Assembly (NCBI RefSeq): GCF_030164465.1
Contig: NZ_JASNJE010000005.1
Span: 124,001 to 188,000, forward strand
Length of the DNA: 64,000 nucleotides
DNA from: Sedimentitalea xiamensis
GTDB lineage: Bacteria > Pseudomonadota > Alphaproteobacteria > Rhodobacterales > Rhodobacteraceae
Reading direction: 5' to 3'
Positions 29,802 to 39,493 of this stretch are shown here, piece after piece. The first letter of the stretch is position 1. Each line of letters starts with the position of its first letter. Under the pieces are notes generated by a model, which ran no database searches, was not told the origin of the DNA, and saw nothing but the letters and a program-made list of their open reading frames with translations. The position numbers and the translations under genes were made by a program.

Positions 29802-30577
29802 CGCAGCGACGGCAGGCAGATCCTGCGCCCTGACGAAGTGGTTTCGACCGTGACGGGCAGGCCGTAGACGGTGCTGAGGTTGGCCTCGGTCAGGACGTCC
29901 GCGGCGGGGCCATCGGCCAGCACACCGCCGCGATGCATGAGCAGCACGCGGGCGTTCAGGGCAAAGGCCTGATCCGGGTCATGGGTCGACAGGATCACGC
30001 CGTGACCTTCGGCCGTGGCGCTTCGCGTCAGCGTTTCGATCTGGGCCAGAACCTGCGCCTGGTTGCCGAAGTCGAGGCTGGCGGTCGGTTCGTCCATGAC
30101 GATCAGCGCTGCCTGCTGCGCCAATGCGCGGGCGATCAGCACCAGTTGCCGCTGACCACCGGACAGGCGCGAATAGTCACGATGCGCAAGGTCCTGGATG
30201 CCGAGGCGTCGCAGGGCGTCACGGGCGGCGGCGCGGTCGGTCTTGCCCGGCTGGGCGAAGGCCCCGAGCCGCGCGGTGCGGCCCATCAGCACGACTTCGA
30301 GCGCCTCGAAGGGAAAGGGCGGCGCATGGGCCTGCGGGACGTAGGCGATGGCCTGCGCGATCCGTGCCCGTGTCATGGCGCTGATCGGCTGGCCGTTGAG
30401 CAGGACGGAACCGCCAAGCTGCGGCAGCAGGCCCAGCAGCGTCCGGAACAGGGTCGTCTTGCCACAGCCATTGGGGCCGAGCAGGCAGAGGATCTCGCCC
30501 GGCCGGACCGTGACCGACAGGCCGATGCCGAGTGGCATCTTGCCATAGCCGATGGACAGGTCCCGCGCCTCCAGCAT
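29756..30577 (-). CDS. ABC transporter ATP-binding protein (FecE/BtuD/MolC type)
   Basis: A 273-residue ATPase: Walker A LLGPNGCGKTTLFR (about residues 33-46), signature LSGGQRQLVLIARAL, Walker B LIVMDEPTASLD and H-loop ILSTHDPDQAFAL. The ATG at 30577 overlaps the permease stop by one base. It powers the FecCD-type permease next to it. The metal cofactor cluster around it (ModA-like, Mop) suggests molybdate or tungstate as cargo, as for Haemophilus MolBCA; iron-chelate uptake is the alternative. Confidence 0.88.
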   Translation of the reverse strand: MLEARDLSIGYGKMPLGIGLSVTVRPGEILCLLGPNGCGKTTLFRTLLGLLPQLGGSVLLNGQPISAMTRARIAQAIAYVPQAHAPPFPFEALEVVLMGRTARLGAFAQPGKTDRAAARDALRRLGIQDLAHRDYSRLSGGQRQLVLIARALAQQAALIVMDEPTASLDFGNQAQVLAQIETLTRSATAEGHGVILSTHDPDQAFALNARVLLMHRGGVLADGPAADVLTEANLSTVYGLPVTVETTSSGRRICLPSLRQSAPTMTSEALTMA

Positions 30578-31599
30578 CACGACCACCCCCTGCGGCCACG
30601 GGCCAGAAGCCAGACGAAGAACGGCGCGCCGATGACAGCGGTCAGAACGCCCAGGGGCACCTCGACCGCCGCGATGGTCCGCGCCAGGGTGTCGACGATC
30701 AGCAAATAGCCCGCGCCGATCAACGCCGAAGCGGGCAGAAGTCGGCCAAACCCCGGCCCGACCAGCATCCGCGCGACATGCGGGATCACGAGTCCCACCC
30801 AACCGACCACCCCGGCCAGCGCCGTAACGCTGGCGGTGATCAGCGTGGCGGCGGCGATCACGACGAAGCGTGTGCGCCCGGCTTCGATCCCCAGGGCGCG
30901 CGCCTCTTCGTCGCCAAGGCTCAGCACATTGATCCGCCAGCGCAGCAGGGCCAGCGGGATCAACCCGACCAGCACCGTCGGCAGGGCGGGCAGGATGTCG
31001 CGTGTCGTGATCGAGGCGAGCGATCCCAGAAGCCAGAAGGTGATCGCGGGCAGTTGGTCGTAGGGGTCGGCCATCACCTTCAGCAAGGACGTCACCGCCC
31101 CCGCCAGCGCGCCGACCACCACGCCGATCAGCACCAGCGTCAACGTGCGGTCCGTGTGGCGCACCATCGCGCCGACCAGCATCACCACGCCCACCGCCGC
31201 CATGCCGCCGGCGAAGGCCGCGCCCTGGATCGCCGCCACCGGCAGCGACAGGAAGATGCCCGCCACCGCGCCCAGCCCGGCACCCGCCGACACGCCCAGG
31301 ATGTCGGGTGAGACCAGCGGATTGCGGAACAGCGCCTGATAGCTCGCCCCCGCCGCCGCCAGCGCCGCACCCACCAGCAGCGCCGCGCCGACGCGCGGCA
31401 GGCGGATGTTCCAGACCACGATCTGCGCCTGCCGGTCGCCTTGCCCCAAAAGAGCGGACAGCACCTGCCCCGGTGTCAGCCCATAGGGTCCGATCATCAC
31501 CGCGCCAAAGGCCAGAAGGGCCAGCACCACCGCCAGCGCCCCGGTCAATGTCCGGCCGGGACGCGGCAGGTCTACATCGGCGGTCGTCCCTCGGCCCAT
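30577..31599 (-). CDS. FecCD-family ABC transporter permease
   Basis: A 340-residue permease with about ten hydrophobic segments. The family blocks NIRLPRVGAALLVGAALAAAG, split by the usual YQALFRNPLVSPDILGVSAG, and VGWVGLVIPHVARMLVGPGF are present. It overlaps the binding-protein stop by 28 bases. FecCD permeases carry siderophores, haem, cobalamin or, in MolB, molybdate. Confidence 0.92.
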   Translation of the reverse strand: MGRGTTADVDLPRPGRTLTGALAVVLALLAFGAVMIGPYGLTPGQVLSALLGQGDRQAQIVVWNIRLPRVGAALLVGAALAAAGASYQALFRNPLVSPDILGVSAGAGLGAVAGIFLSLPVAAIQGAAFAGGMAAVGVVMLVGAMVRHTDRTLTLVLIGVVVGALAGAVTSLLKVMADPYDQLPAITFWLLGSLASITTRDILPALPTVLVGLIPLALLRWRINVLSLGDEEARALGIEAGRTRFVVIAAATLITASVTALAGVVGWVGLVIPHVARMLVGPGFGRLLPASALIGAGYLLIVDTLARTIAAVEVPLGVLTAVIGAPFFVWLLARGRRGWS

Positions 31600-32600
31600 T
31601 CGAGCAGCCTTTCCAGTTCGTCGTCGCTGAGATCGACATGGTAATAGAGCTTGTAGAAGGCGCGGGTATCGTCGCGCAGGTCGCCTTGCCAGCGGTCAGG
31701 ATACATCAGCCCCGCCATCCAGTGCAGCCCCATCATCCGGTTCAGCGACGGCGGCCGGTCGATCCAGCCAAAGGGCGCGGTGGGCGACAGGTAGACCCGG
31801 CCCTTTTGCACCGCACCGATGCCCTGCCACAGCGGGTCGTCAAACACCTTGGCGTAGAAATTCGGGTCCCAGGTCACGATGATGTCGGGGTTGGCAACGA
31901 TCACCTGCTCCATCGAAGCATTCACCAGCCCGCGCGTCGCGCCGCCATCGTCGGCCACGTTGCGGCCCCCGGCGCGCTCGATGATCTCGGTGTTGATCGA
32001 GCCCTTCATGCCGGTTTCCAGCCCTTCTGGCCCACGGGCGAGGTAGACGCGCGGCCGGTCCTCTTCAGGCACCTCGGCCAGCCGCGCATCGAGCCGGGCA
32101 AAGGTCGCCTCGACATCGGCCGCCAATGCTTCGCCGCGCTCGGGCACACCCAGTGCGTCGCCCAAGATGCGCAGGGCCTCGGCGGTGTTGTCAAAGCGCC
32201 CGTCGATCAGCAGGTAGGGGATACCGGTCTGCGCCTGCACGCGGTTGGCAAGGTCGATATAGGTGTCGCGGACCGAGCCGAAATCGACGATCAAATCGGG
32301 CTTGATCTGCAAGGCGCGCTCGAGGTTCGCCTCGCCGCCGCGCCCGGTCAGACGGCCCGTTTCGGGGATGTCGCGATAGGGATCGGCGATAAAGGCGCGT
32401 TCTTCGGGGCGCAGGGCGCGGGGCCAGCCAGTGAGGGATTCCGGTTTCAGAACGTAGACCAGAACCGAGGCGGGCGGCCCCGCGGCAAAGACGGTGGTGA
32501 CGTCATCCGGCACCTCGACCACGCGGCCGGCGCTGTCGGTCACGCTGCGGGCGTGGGCCGGCAGAGCCAGCGAGGCGAGGATCATCAGCAGAAAGCGCAT
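31572..32600 (-). CDS. ABC transporter substrate-binding protein (BtuF/MolA type)
   Basis: A 342-residue class III binding protein with a short signal peptide (MRFLLMILASLALPAHA). Typical two-lobe features are VTDSAGRVVEVPDDVTTVFA, LQIKPDLIVDFGS and IVANPDIIVTWDPNFYAKV. Ligand cannot be read off. It starts immediately after the ModA-like gene's stop and belongs to the same operon as the permease and ATPase. Confidence 0.88.
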   Translation of the reverse strand: MRFLLMILASLALPAHARSVTDSAGRVVEVPDDVTTVFAAGPPASVLVYVLKPESLTGWPRALRPEERAFIADPYRDIPETGRLTGRGGEANLERALQIKPDLIVDFGSVRDTYIDLANRVQAQTGIPYLLIDGRFDNTAEALRILGDALGVPERGEALAADVEATFARLDARLAEVPEEDRPRVYLARGPEGLETGMKGSINTEIIERAGGRNVADDGGATRGLVNASMEQVIVANPDIIVTWDPNFYAKVFDDPLWQGIGAVQKGRVYLSPTAPFGWIDRPPSLNRMMGLHWMAGLMYPDRWQGDLRDDTRAFYKLYYHVDLSDDELERLLEWAEGRPPM

Positions 32601-33380
32601 CTAGCCCCCGTTCGGCGTGTCGAATCCGTAATCCGCCAGCACCGCCTGCCCCTCGGGCGAGAGGATGTAATCGGCCAGCGCCTGCGCCGCTTCGGGGGCG
32701 TCGTTCAGCACGATCAGCCCGTAATCGGCGCCCACCGACAGGGCCTCCGGAATCTGGATGATCTGCAGATCAGGCACCTCTTTCATCGCCAGCACGGCGT
32801 TGGTGCAATAGGTCAGGAAGACGTCCGCCTGATCGCTGTCCAGCACCCAGGCGTAAGTGTTGCGCCCCTGCGGCGGCTTGGCGCTGTCCGGTCCGCCGGT
32901 CAGTTGCAGCGCCTTGCCCTTCAGCGCGTCGGCATGGCCGGACTTGTCGAACAGGGCAAAGGCATAGTCGCCGGACGGGTCGGCCTTGGGGGTCGAAGTG
33001 CCCAGCCGCGTGCCCTCGGCCAGCATGACGTCGAGCAGCGTGGCGGTCGAAACCTCGACTTCGGGCCGGGCCAGACCGCACAGGCGGTTGCGGGCGAACA
33101 GCGTCACCGCGCCGCCCTTGCCGGCGTCGGCCAAAGTCTGCGGGTGGCGCATGTTGGCCGAGGCAAAGACATGCGCCGTCTCGCCCGCCTCGATCCGCTC
33201 GCGCATCAGGCCCGACGGGCCGAAACTGGTGGCGACGGACGTTCCCGTGGCCGCGGTGAAACCCGCCGCCACGTCGGACAGGGCGGCCTTCAGGCTGCCG
33301 GCGGCAAACAGCGACACGTCCTGCGCCATGGCCGGGGTGACGGTCACCGCGAACACCGCGGCGATAAGGGTTCGATACAT
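32601..33380 (-). CDS. ModA-like molybdate/tungstate-binding protein
   Basis: A 259-residue periplasmic protein with a signal peptide (TLIAAVFAVTVTPAMAQ). The class II oxyanion motifs are LFAAGSLKAALSDVA and SFGPSGLMRERIEAGETAHV, with GGPDSAKPPQGRNTYAW later. It has no ModB/ModC partners here; the only permease is the FecCD type, so either it feeds that transporter or it works with distant modBC. The transporter thus comes with two unrelated binding proteins. Confidence 0.85.
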   Translation of the reverse strand: MYRTLIAAVFAVTVTPAMAQDVSLFAAGSLKAALSDVAAGFTAATGTSVATSFGPSGLMRERIEAGETAHVFASANMRHPQTLADAGKGGAVTLFARNRLCGLARPEVEVSTATLLDVMLAEGTRLGTSTPKADPSGDYAFALFDKSGHADALKGKALQLTGGPDSAKPPQGRNTYAWVLDSDQADVFLTYCTNAVLAMKEVPDLQIIQIPEALSVGADYGLIVLNDAPEAAQALADYILSPEGQAVLADYGFDTPNGG

Positions 33381-33402
33381 GATGGTCCTCTCAGGGTTGG
33401 TC

Positions 33403-33888
33403 TTAAACGGTCTGGATGTCGCCGGGCTGCTCCGGCGCGTTCGGGGTAAAGGCGCAACGGTCGGGCTTGCGGTCGATCAGCGGCGTGCCGTCGCCGCAAT
33501 TGAGCCCCTGCACATGCGGCACGCCGCCTTCGATGCGCGGCAGGCGCATGATCGACGTGCCGATCAGATCGGGCCGCGTGGGCGACCGCAAGGCAAAGGT
33601 GCCGAGGGTGCAACCATCGCTGCGCGGGCTTTGGTGGGTCAAGTCGCGGCGGCTTTGGTCCATCCGATACAGCACCTCGACCGTTCCATAGGCGTCGAGC
33701 CCGTCCGGCGCGTCCTGCCAGTCCGGATCAAGCTCGATCCGGCAATCGTGCCCGTCGATTCTCTCCTGCCGCGGGCAGTCCGCGCGATCGGTCCAGGGTG
33801 TGCGGATCCGGCCAATAAAGCGCACCAAGCCGTCTGACGCTGGCGCAAGTTGGACAATTTGTTCGTTCTCGCGAAGATCGTGGGGCAT
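33403..33888 (-). CDS. TrmO/TsaA-family tRNA methyltransferase-like protein
   Basis: A 161-residue protein with the TsaA/TrmO signature: VRFIGRIRTPWTDRADCPRQ near the N-terminus and FALRSPTRPDLIGTSIMRLP in the middle. TrmO uses SAM to N6-methylate t6A37 of tRNA-Thr. The E. coli protein is longer, so this is the short catalytic domain only. It heads the molybdate-type transporter operon, and this recurrent neighbourhood hints at a different role in some members. The ATG at 33888 is chosen as the start of the conserved part. Confidence 0.82.
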   Translation of the reverse strand: MPHDLRENEQIVQLAPASDGLVRFIGRIRTPWTDRADCPRQERIDGHDCRIELDPDWQDAPDGLDAYGTVEVLYRMDQSRRDLTHQSPRSDGCTLGTFALRSPTRPDLIGTSIMRLPRIEGGVPHVQGLNCGDGTPLIDRKPDRCAFTPNAPEQPGDIQTV

Positions 33889-34289
33889 GGGCGTTCGTCG
33901 TTCCGGAAATTTTGCAGTAAAGTTTGCGCTGATATTGGAGGGATTCTGCAACTCGCATACTAAACTGTTAGGAAAATAATGAAATGCCAGCCTTGAATTT
34001 TTCTCCCCTTGGCCGGGGGATGTTCCGCCACGGAAAAAATACAGGAATTTGCATAAGGGCTGGAACACGGAGACGGGCAATAATCATGCTGAAGGGAAGT
34101 GTCAGACGGATTCGAACCGGTCTCAGGCCGGGCAGTAACCCTGCCCCCTATGCCGCGCCAAGGTCGCGCCACCCGGCGAGAGCGGCGGCACGGTTAAGCT
34201 TGAAATTCCGGCGTAAGCAGAGGGGGCGTTCCTGGTTGAAATGGTAGTGGACCAAGGCATGGCCCGCGCGCGTCCGGTCTTCTGTCTAT
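33889..34289. other. non-coding, partly AT-rich stretch with mobile-element debris
   Basis: Upstream of the TrmO-like gene the sequence is AT-rich (33900-34020) and presumably holds its promoter; I see no clear operator. A GGATTCGAACC string at 34108-34118 is identical to the T-loop of the tRNA-Arg at 34781-34791. On the minus strand around 34190-34250 a frame reads VHYHFNQERP, which resembles the C-terminal region of an integrase-core transposase, but it is too short and degraded to annotate as a gene. Confidence 0.35.
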
Positions 34290-34460
34290 GACCGGACACT
34301 CTCAATCGAGATGGCCTTTTCCAAGCTCAAGGCTCACCTAAGGCGGATCGGCGCGAGGATATTCGCCGACATGTTCGACGCCATCGCACAGGTCTGCGAC
34401 CTCTGCACGCCCGAGGAGTGCCGGAACTGCTTCAGGGCTGCCGGATATGTCACTGGTTAA
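34290..34460 (+). pseudogene. IS630-family transposase, C-terminal remnant
   Basis: From 34311 the frame reads MAFSKLKAHLRRIGARIF, continues with DMFDAIAQVCDLC and ends CFRAAGYVTG: the C-terminal end of IS630-type transposases, after their DLNPIEM catalytic glutamate. Just before it, CTCAATCGAG looks like a damaged version of the DLNPIE coding sequence with missing bases. The rest of the element is absent, so this is a decayed fragment. Confidence 0.7.
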
Positions 34461-34502
34461 TCGCGGGAGGCTTTAGGTCAGCCAAGGCTTTCGGAGCATG
34501 GA

Positions 34503-34739
34503 TTGGTGCAGCGGCGCGGGCCGCTGGGTGCAACCGGAAAAACGGCCCACGGCCTGCGGAAGTCACGCGGAGCAAACATGCGCGAGAACGGCGCAACTGT
34601 TGATCAGCGCATGGCGTGGCTTGGTCCCGATACCGCGTCCGAGGCCGACAGATATGGCGGGTCTGCGGACTTGCGAGGATCATATCGGAAACGGAATGTG
34701 CCCACTCTCCCGAAACGACCGCCCACAAATCCGAAATAG
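34503..34739 (+). pseudogene. tyrosine integrase, C-terminal remnant
   Basis: A 78-codon open fragment containing TAHGLRKSRGANMRENGAT and then [17 protein letters not shown]. This is the HxxR ... G ... Y tail of phage-type tyrosine integrases (His-Gly-Leu-Arg, the GAT turn, and the catalytic Tyr in SEADRY). The catalytic core upstream is missing. It ends 28 bases from the 3' end of tRNA-Arg, the normal place of an integrase gene beside its attachment site. Confidence 0.65.
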
Positions 34740-34766
34740 GCAGGCAAAAACAATGGGGAAAACAGG

Positions 34767-34843
34767 TGGCGCACCCAGTAGGATTCGAACCTACGACCTT
34801 CGCCTTCGGAGGGCGACACTCTATCCAGCTGAGCTATGGGTGC
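34767..34843 (-). tRNA. tRNA-Arg(CCG)
   Basis: A 77-nt tRNA on the minus strand including CCA. Acceptor arms GCACCCA and TGGGTGC match fully. The anticodon stem-loop gives CCG, reading CGG codons. The T-arm is GTAGGTTCGAATCCTAC. Its 3' end faces the decayed integrase fragment. Confidence 0.97.
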
Positions 34844-34977
34844 AGACTGCCTAGACAGTGCTTACGCGATATTTACGCAGGTTAAAAGGCAAGAACCGCA
34901 GCCCCGCGAACTGCTGTTCCAAATCGTTATTCACTTCCGGCTGCCCGGCACGTCCCGACGGCGCGGCTGGAAGGGGC

Positions 34978-35004
34978 GTCCCGGTCCGTCGAACCGGCCG
35001 GGAC
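34978..35004. other. hairpin downstream of sufS
   Basis: GTCCCGG and CCGGGAC arms enclose a smaller CCG/CGG stem, 57 bases past the sufS stop. There is no T-run on the minus strand, so it may be a 3' stabiliser or factor-dependent terminator of the suf operon. The rest of the 217-bp gap to tRNA-Arg shows nothing else. Confidence 0.4.
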
Positions 35005-35060
35005 TGCCGCGTCTATAACGGCGCCTTGCGCGTGCCGCAATCGCAAATTTTCCACGTCGG

Positions 35061-36281
35061 TCAGGCAAAGAGATCGTGTGCCAGTTCGAGCGCATCAATC
35101 AGCGTGTCGACCTCCTCCCTGGTGTTGTAGAGTCCGAAGGACGCCCGGCAGGTTGCCGTCAGGCCCAGGTGGTCCATCAGCGGACCGGCGCAATGGTGCC
35201 CTGCCCGCACGGCAACGCCGCGCTTGTCGAGAATCGTGGAAATGTCATGGGCATGGGCCGCGCCGTCCAGCGTGAAGGAAAAGATCGCCGCCTTGTCCGC
35301 CGCCGTGCCCTGCACATTCAGCCAGTTCAGCCCCGCCAGCCGGTCCCGCGTGTAGTCGCGAAGGCTGTCTTCGTGCGTGGCGATGTTCTGCATCCCCAGC
35401 GCCATCATGTAGTCCAGCGCGACACCCAGACCGATGGTCTGCACGATTCCCGGTGTGCCGGCTTCGAATTTCATCGGCGGATCGTTGTAGACGACAGCGT
35501 CCTTGCTGACTTCCTTGATCATGTCGCCGCCGCCTATGAACGGGCGCATCTCGGCCATACGGCCGGACTTGATGAAGATCGCACCCGACCCGGAAGGCCC
35601 GTAGAGCTTGTGGCCGGTGATCGCATAGAAATCGCAGCCGATATCGGAAACATTCACCGGCATGTGAACCGCCGCCTGGCTGCCGTCTACCAGAACCGGG
35701 ACGCCTTTCGCATGAGCCCCTTCGGTGATCGCCTTGACATCGACCTTGGTGCCAAGAACGTTTGACACCTGCGTGACCGCGACCAGCCTGGTGCGCGGCG
35801 TGATCGCATCGATCACCGCCTGCGGGTCCAGCGCCCCGGTCGCATCCACATCCACCCATTTCAGGACGATGCCCTGCCGTTCGCGCAGGAAATGCCAGGG
35901 CACGATGTTGGCATGGTGTTCCATCACACTGAGAACGATCTCGTCACCTGCCTGCATCCGTGGCATCGCCCAGCCATAGGCCACGAGGTTGATGCCCTCG
36001 GTCGTGCCGGAATTCAGCACGATCTCGTCCTCCGATGCCGCACCGAGGAACCGGGCGACCGTACCGCGCACTGCCTCGTATTTTTCGGTGGCGAGGTTGG
36101 ACAGGAAATGCAATCCGCGGTGAACATTGGCGTATTCCTGCGAATAAGCCTGCGTGACCGCGTCGATCACCGCCTGCGGTTTCTGCGCCGAGGCGCCATT
36201 GTCCAGGTAGGTCAAGGGTTTGCCGTTGACCTCGCGTGACAGGATCGGAAAATCCGCACGGATGGCTTGAACGTCATACAT
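35061..36281 (-). CDS. sufS: cysteine desulfurase SufS
   Basis: A 406-residue PLP enzyme (class V aminotransferase fold) that mobilises sulfur from cysteine for Fe-S assembly. It shows TYLDNGASAQKPQAVIDAV, the EHHANIVPWHFL block, the PLP lysine in YAITGHKLYGPSG, and the active-site cysteine in the RAGHHCAGPLM segment, typical of group II SufS. The ATG at 36281 overlaps the upstream membrane-protein gene by 8 bases. No sufE is in the window. Confidence 0.96.
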   Translation of the reverse strand: MYDVQAIRADFPILSREVNGKPLTYLDNGASAQKPQAVIDAVTQAYSQEYANVHRGLHFLSNLATEKYEAVRGTVARFLGAASEDEIVLNSGTTEGINLVAYGWAMPRMQAGDEIVLSVMEHHANIVPWHFLRERQGIVLKWVDVDATGALDPQAVIDAITPRTRLVAVTQVSNVLGTKVDVKAITEGAHAKGVPVLVDGSQAAVHMPVNVSDIGCDFYAITGHKLYGPSGSGAIFIKSGRMAEMRPFIGGGDMIKEVSKDAVVYNDPPMKFEAGTPGIVQTIGLGVALDYMMALGMQNIATHEDSLRDYTRDRLAGLNWLNVQGTAADKAAIFSFTLDGAAHAHDISTILDKRGVAVRAGHHCAGPLMDHLGLTATCRASFGLYNTREEVDTLIDALELAHDLFA

Positions 36282-36864
36282 AGGGGTTTGATCCAATGAT
36301 CGATCCTCCGAAGAGCGACAGCAGAAGCGTCAGGCCCAGCACGATGGCCAGCATCGCCCCGACCAGCACGCCCGCCGACCGTCCGAGCGAGTCCAGCCGG
36401 TGCGCCTGGTTGATGAAATGCAGCAGCATGTAAAGACCGTAGAGCGAAACCGCAAAGACCAGCAGAGCCGAGAACAGCGGCATGAACAGCAGCAGCACCA
36501 TCACCGCGACCTGCGCGACGAGGCGAAGCGCCTGCAACCAGAGAACGACGGTCATGATATCGTCGATGGTGCCGGTGCCGCCCAGCACGCGCCCGGACCA
36601 GAACAGGGCATGGATGGTCAGGATCAATCCGCCCGCCACGAGCAGGCAATAGACCACCGGAGCGCTCAGCATGCCGGGCAGCGGAACCGGCCCCGAAACC
36701 AGCATGTTCGACAGGGTGAAGAGGATCGCGTTGAGAACCGCCACCACGGCAAGTGCCGTCCAGAGCGCCTCGCGCGCCGGTTCGGCGGTCAGCAGCATGC
36801 GGGCCGCCTGGGCCGGGTCCTTGATGGACAGGATCGCCAGCTGGCGCAGATCGGAGAGGGTCAT
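36274..36864 (-). CDS. Yip1-family membrane protein
   Basis: A 196-residue integral membrane protein with about five hydrophobic segments from residue 36 on, and a soluble N-terminus MTLSDLRQLAILSIKDPAQA. The overall layout (first soluble stretch with IKDP, then TM bundle) is that of bacterial Yip1-domain proteins. It is coupled on both sides (ATGA with the next membrane gene, 8-bp overlap with sufS), so it is firmly inside the suf operon. Function unknown. Confidence 0.75.
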   Translation of the reverse strand: MTLSDLRQLAILSIKDPAQAARMLLTAEPAREALWTALAVVAVLNAILFTLSNMLVSGPVPLPGMLSAPVVYCLLVAGGLILTIHALFWSGRVLGGTGTIDDIMTVVLWLQALRLVAQVAVMVLLLFMPLFSALLVFAVSLYGLYMLLHFINQAHRLDSLGRSAGVLVGAMLAIVLGLTLLLSLFGGSIIGSNPYV

Positions 36865-37346
36865 TGTACGGGTCTTTCGGCTTGCCTCAGGCTGGATAGC
36901 CAGAACCAGCCGAAGACCACAAGCCATATCAGTCCGATGGCCTGCAACCCCGGCCCGGGACCGATGAATCCGGCCACCAGCCCGTGCAGCAGCAAGATCG
37001 GCGTCGAAGCGAGCAGCGACCAGAACAGCGCAAGGCGCGCCCCGAACCAATTGCCCTTGCCCCCGAAAACCAGGGCGACCAGATGGGTCAGCGCGGCGAT
37101 GGCATAGAGCAGCAGCGGCGCGATGAAAACCCAGGCCAGCAACGATCCGCCCAGCATCACGTTCAGTTCCTGGCCGCTCAGATGCGCCTCGCGGGCCAGC
37201 CGCGGCATCTGAGCGAAGAACACGATGACGCAGAACACCATGAGAAATGCCAGCGCGCGGTCTTCGCGCTGGCCCATGTCCAGCAGGCGTCTCATCACCC
37301 GTCCCGGTCCGCGGTAGGTGGCGGTGATGTCGGACGTGACCGGCAT
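36861..37346 (-). CDS. membrane protein in suf operon (Yip1-like)
   Basis: A 161-residue protein with four hydrophobic segments (about residues 31-50, 68-90, 104-122 and 128-152), with a short arginine-rich N-terminus. Start and stop codons overlap those of sufD and the following membrane gene by 1 and 4 bases, implying coupled translation. It resembles its neighbour in layout, and the two may form one complex. Similar pairs occur in roseobacter suf operons; no function is known. Confidence 0.7.
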   Translation of the reverse strand: MPVTSDITATYRGPGRVMRRLLDMGQREDRALAFLMVFCVIVFFAQMPRLAREAHLSGQELNVMLGGSLLAWVFIAPLLLYAIAALTHLVALVFGGKGNWFGARLALFWSLLASTPILLLHGLVAGFIGPGPGLQAIGLIWLVVFGWFWLSSLRQAERPVQ

Positions 37347-38625
37347 CAGCGTCGGCGCGCCAACCAGTTTTCCAGCCGCGAGATGATATCCTTGGCAAGA
37401 GCCTCGTCCTCGACCTCCTGCACCGCTTCCGCCAGGAACGCCAGGGTCAGAAGGTCGGTCGCCGTGCCGTGCGGAACACCGCGGGAACGCAGGTAGAACA
37501 GCGCGTCCTCGTCGATGGCGCCGCTGGTGGAACCGTGTGAACAAGCAACGTCATCGGCATAGATTTCCAGTTCCGGCTTAGCGAGAAACTGGCTGTCCTC
37601 GTCCAGCAGCAGCGACTGGCTGATCTGATAGCCATCGGTCTTCTGCGCGCCTTCCTTGACGAGAATCTTGCCCTGGAACACCCCGGTCGCGCCGTTGCGC
37701 AGCACCTTCTTGAACACCTGGCGGCTTTCGCAGTTCACCGCGTCATGGGTCACGAAAACGGTATCGTCATGGTGAAAATCACCGTCCCCGACACAGGCGC
37801 CGGCGACATGGGCGATGGCGTCATCGCCCGTCAGCTCGATCACGCATTCGTTGCGGGTCAGAACGCCGTTGACGGAGAGCGTGAAGGACTTGAACACGGA
37901 GTCCCGGCCAAGACGCGCGAACACATGGGTCACGGCACGGCGTTCATGGTCGCGCCCCTGCGCGCGGACGTGATGCAGGATGCCACCGTCGGCGATGTCG
38001 ATTTCCATGCACTTGTTGAACCGCGCCGCCGCCGGCCCGTTTTCCAGGATCGTCGCCTCGGCGTCGCGATCCACCCGCACGACGTGGTGCAGAATGGCAT
38101 CCGAATGTTCGCTCCTGTGAATATAGATCAGGCTGATCGGCTTGCTCGGCTTGCCGGTCACGTGGATGATGACGCCATCGGTGGCGAATGCCGTGTTCAT
38201 CGCCGCGAACGGGCGTTCCACCGGCGTTTGACCACGCGCTTCCAGAACCCCGTAGAAATCCTTGGCCCAGTGGATGTCGGCATCGCGCGCGTCCGCCAGA
38301 CGGTCGATGGTCACGCCTTCCAGTTCCAGCGCATCAGAGGCTTCGGGATCGAACACGCCGTCCACGAACACGATCTTCAGCCGGTCCATCGACTCGAAAA
38401 CCAGTTCCCCGCCCTGCTCCAGAAGCGCCGCCCGCGGCGGCTCCGGGTCCAGCAGCGAATCCGGCCGCGTGTATTTCCAGTATTCGTCCCGCCGTTGCGG
38501 CAGCCCCATCGCCGTGACACGGGACAGAGCATCCCGGCGCGCGGGTTCAGCCCATCCTCCGGTCGGAAGGGTCAGCCCGGCCAGACGCGCCTCGGTGGCG
38601 GTCCGCTTGCGTTCCGGCAGTCCCA

Positions 38626-38629
<4 letters not shown>
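37346..38629 (-). CDS. sufD: Fe-S cluster assembly protein SufD
   Basis: A 427-residue SufD of the SufBCD scaffold. The conserved beta-helix ends in ILVKEGAQKTDGYQISQSLL, LAKPELEIYADDVACSHGST and GAIDEDALFYLRSRGV, where the histidine and preceding residues face SufB. Its start overlaps the sufC stop by 4 bases. Confidence 0.95.
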
Positions 38630-39381
<752 letters not shown>

Positions 39382-39493
39382 CTTTTCTCTTTCTCTTGTC
39401 ACTTGCGCAACCCAGGGTGCGCGTTATGCAATTGATGAACCGGCTGCGGTCATCCGTCCTTCGAGGCGTCGTGTCCTGGTGAACATCACGCGG

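Noticed and set aside
33889-34020. Molybdenum-cofactor riboswitch upstream of the TrmO-like gene
   Set aside because: The AT-rich leader has no convincing long conserved stem arrangement that I could match to that RNA class.
34108-34118. Second tRNA gene suggested by a T-loop string
   Set aside because: Only GGATTCGAACC is shared; the surrounding stems do not pair, so it is not a tRNA.
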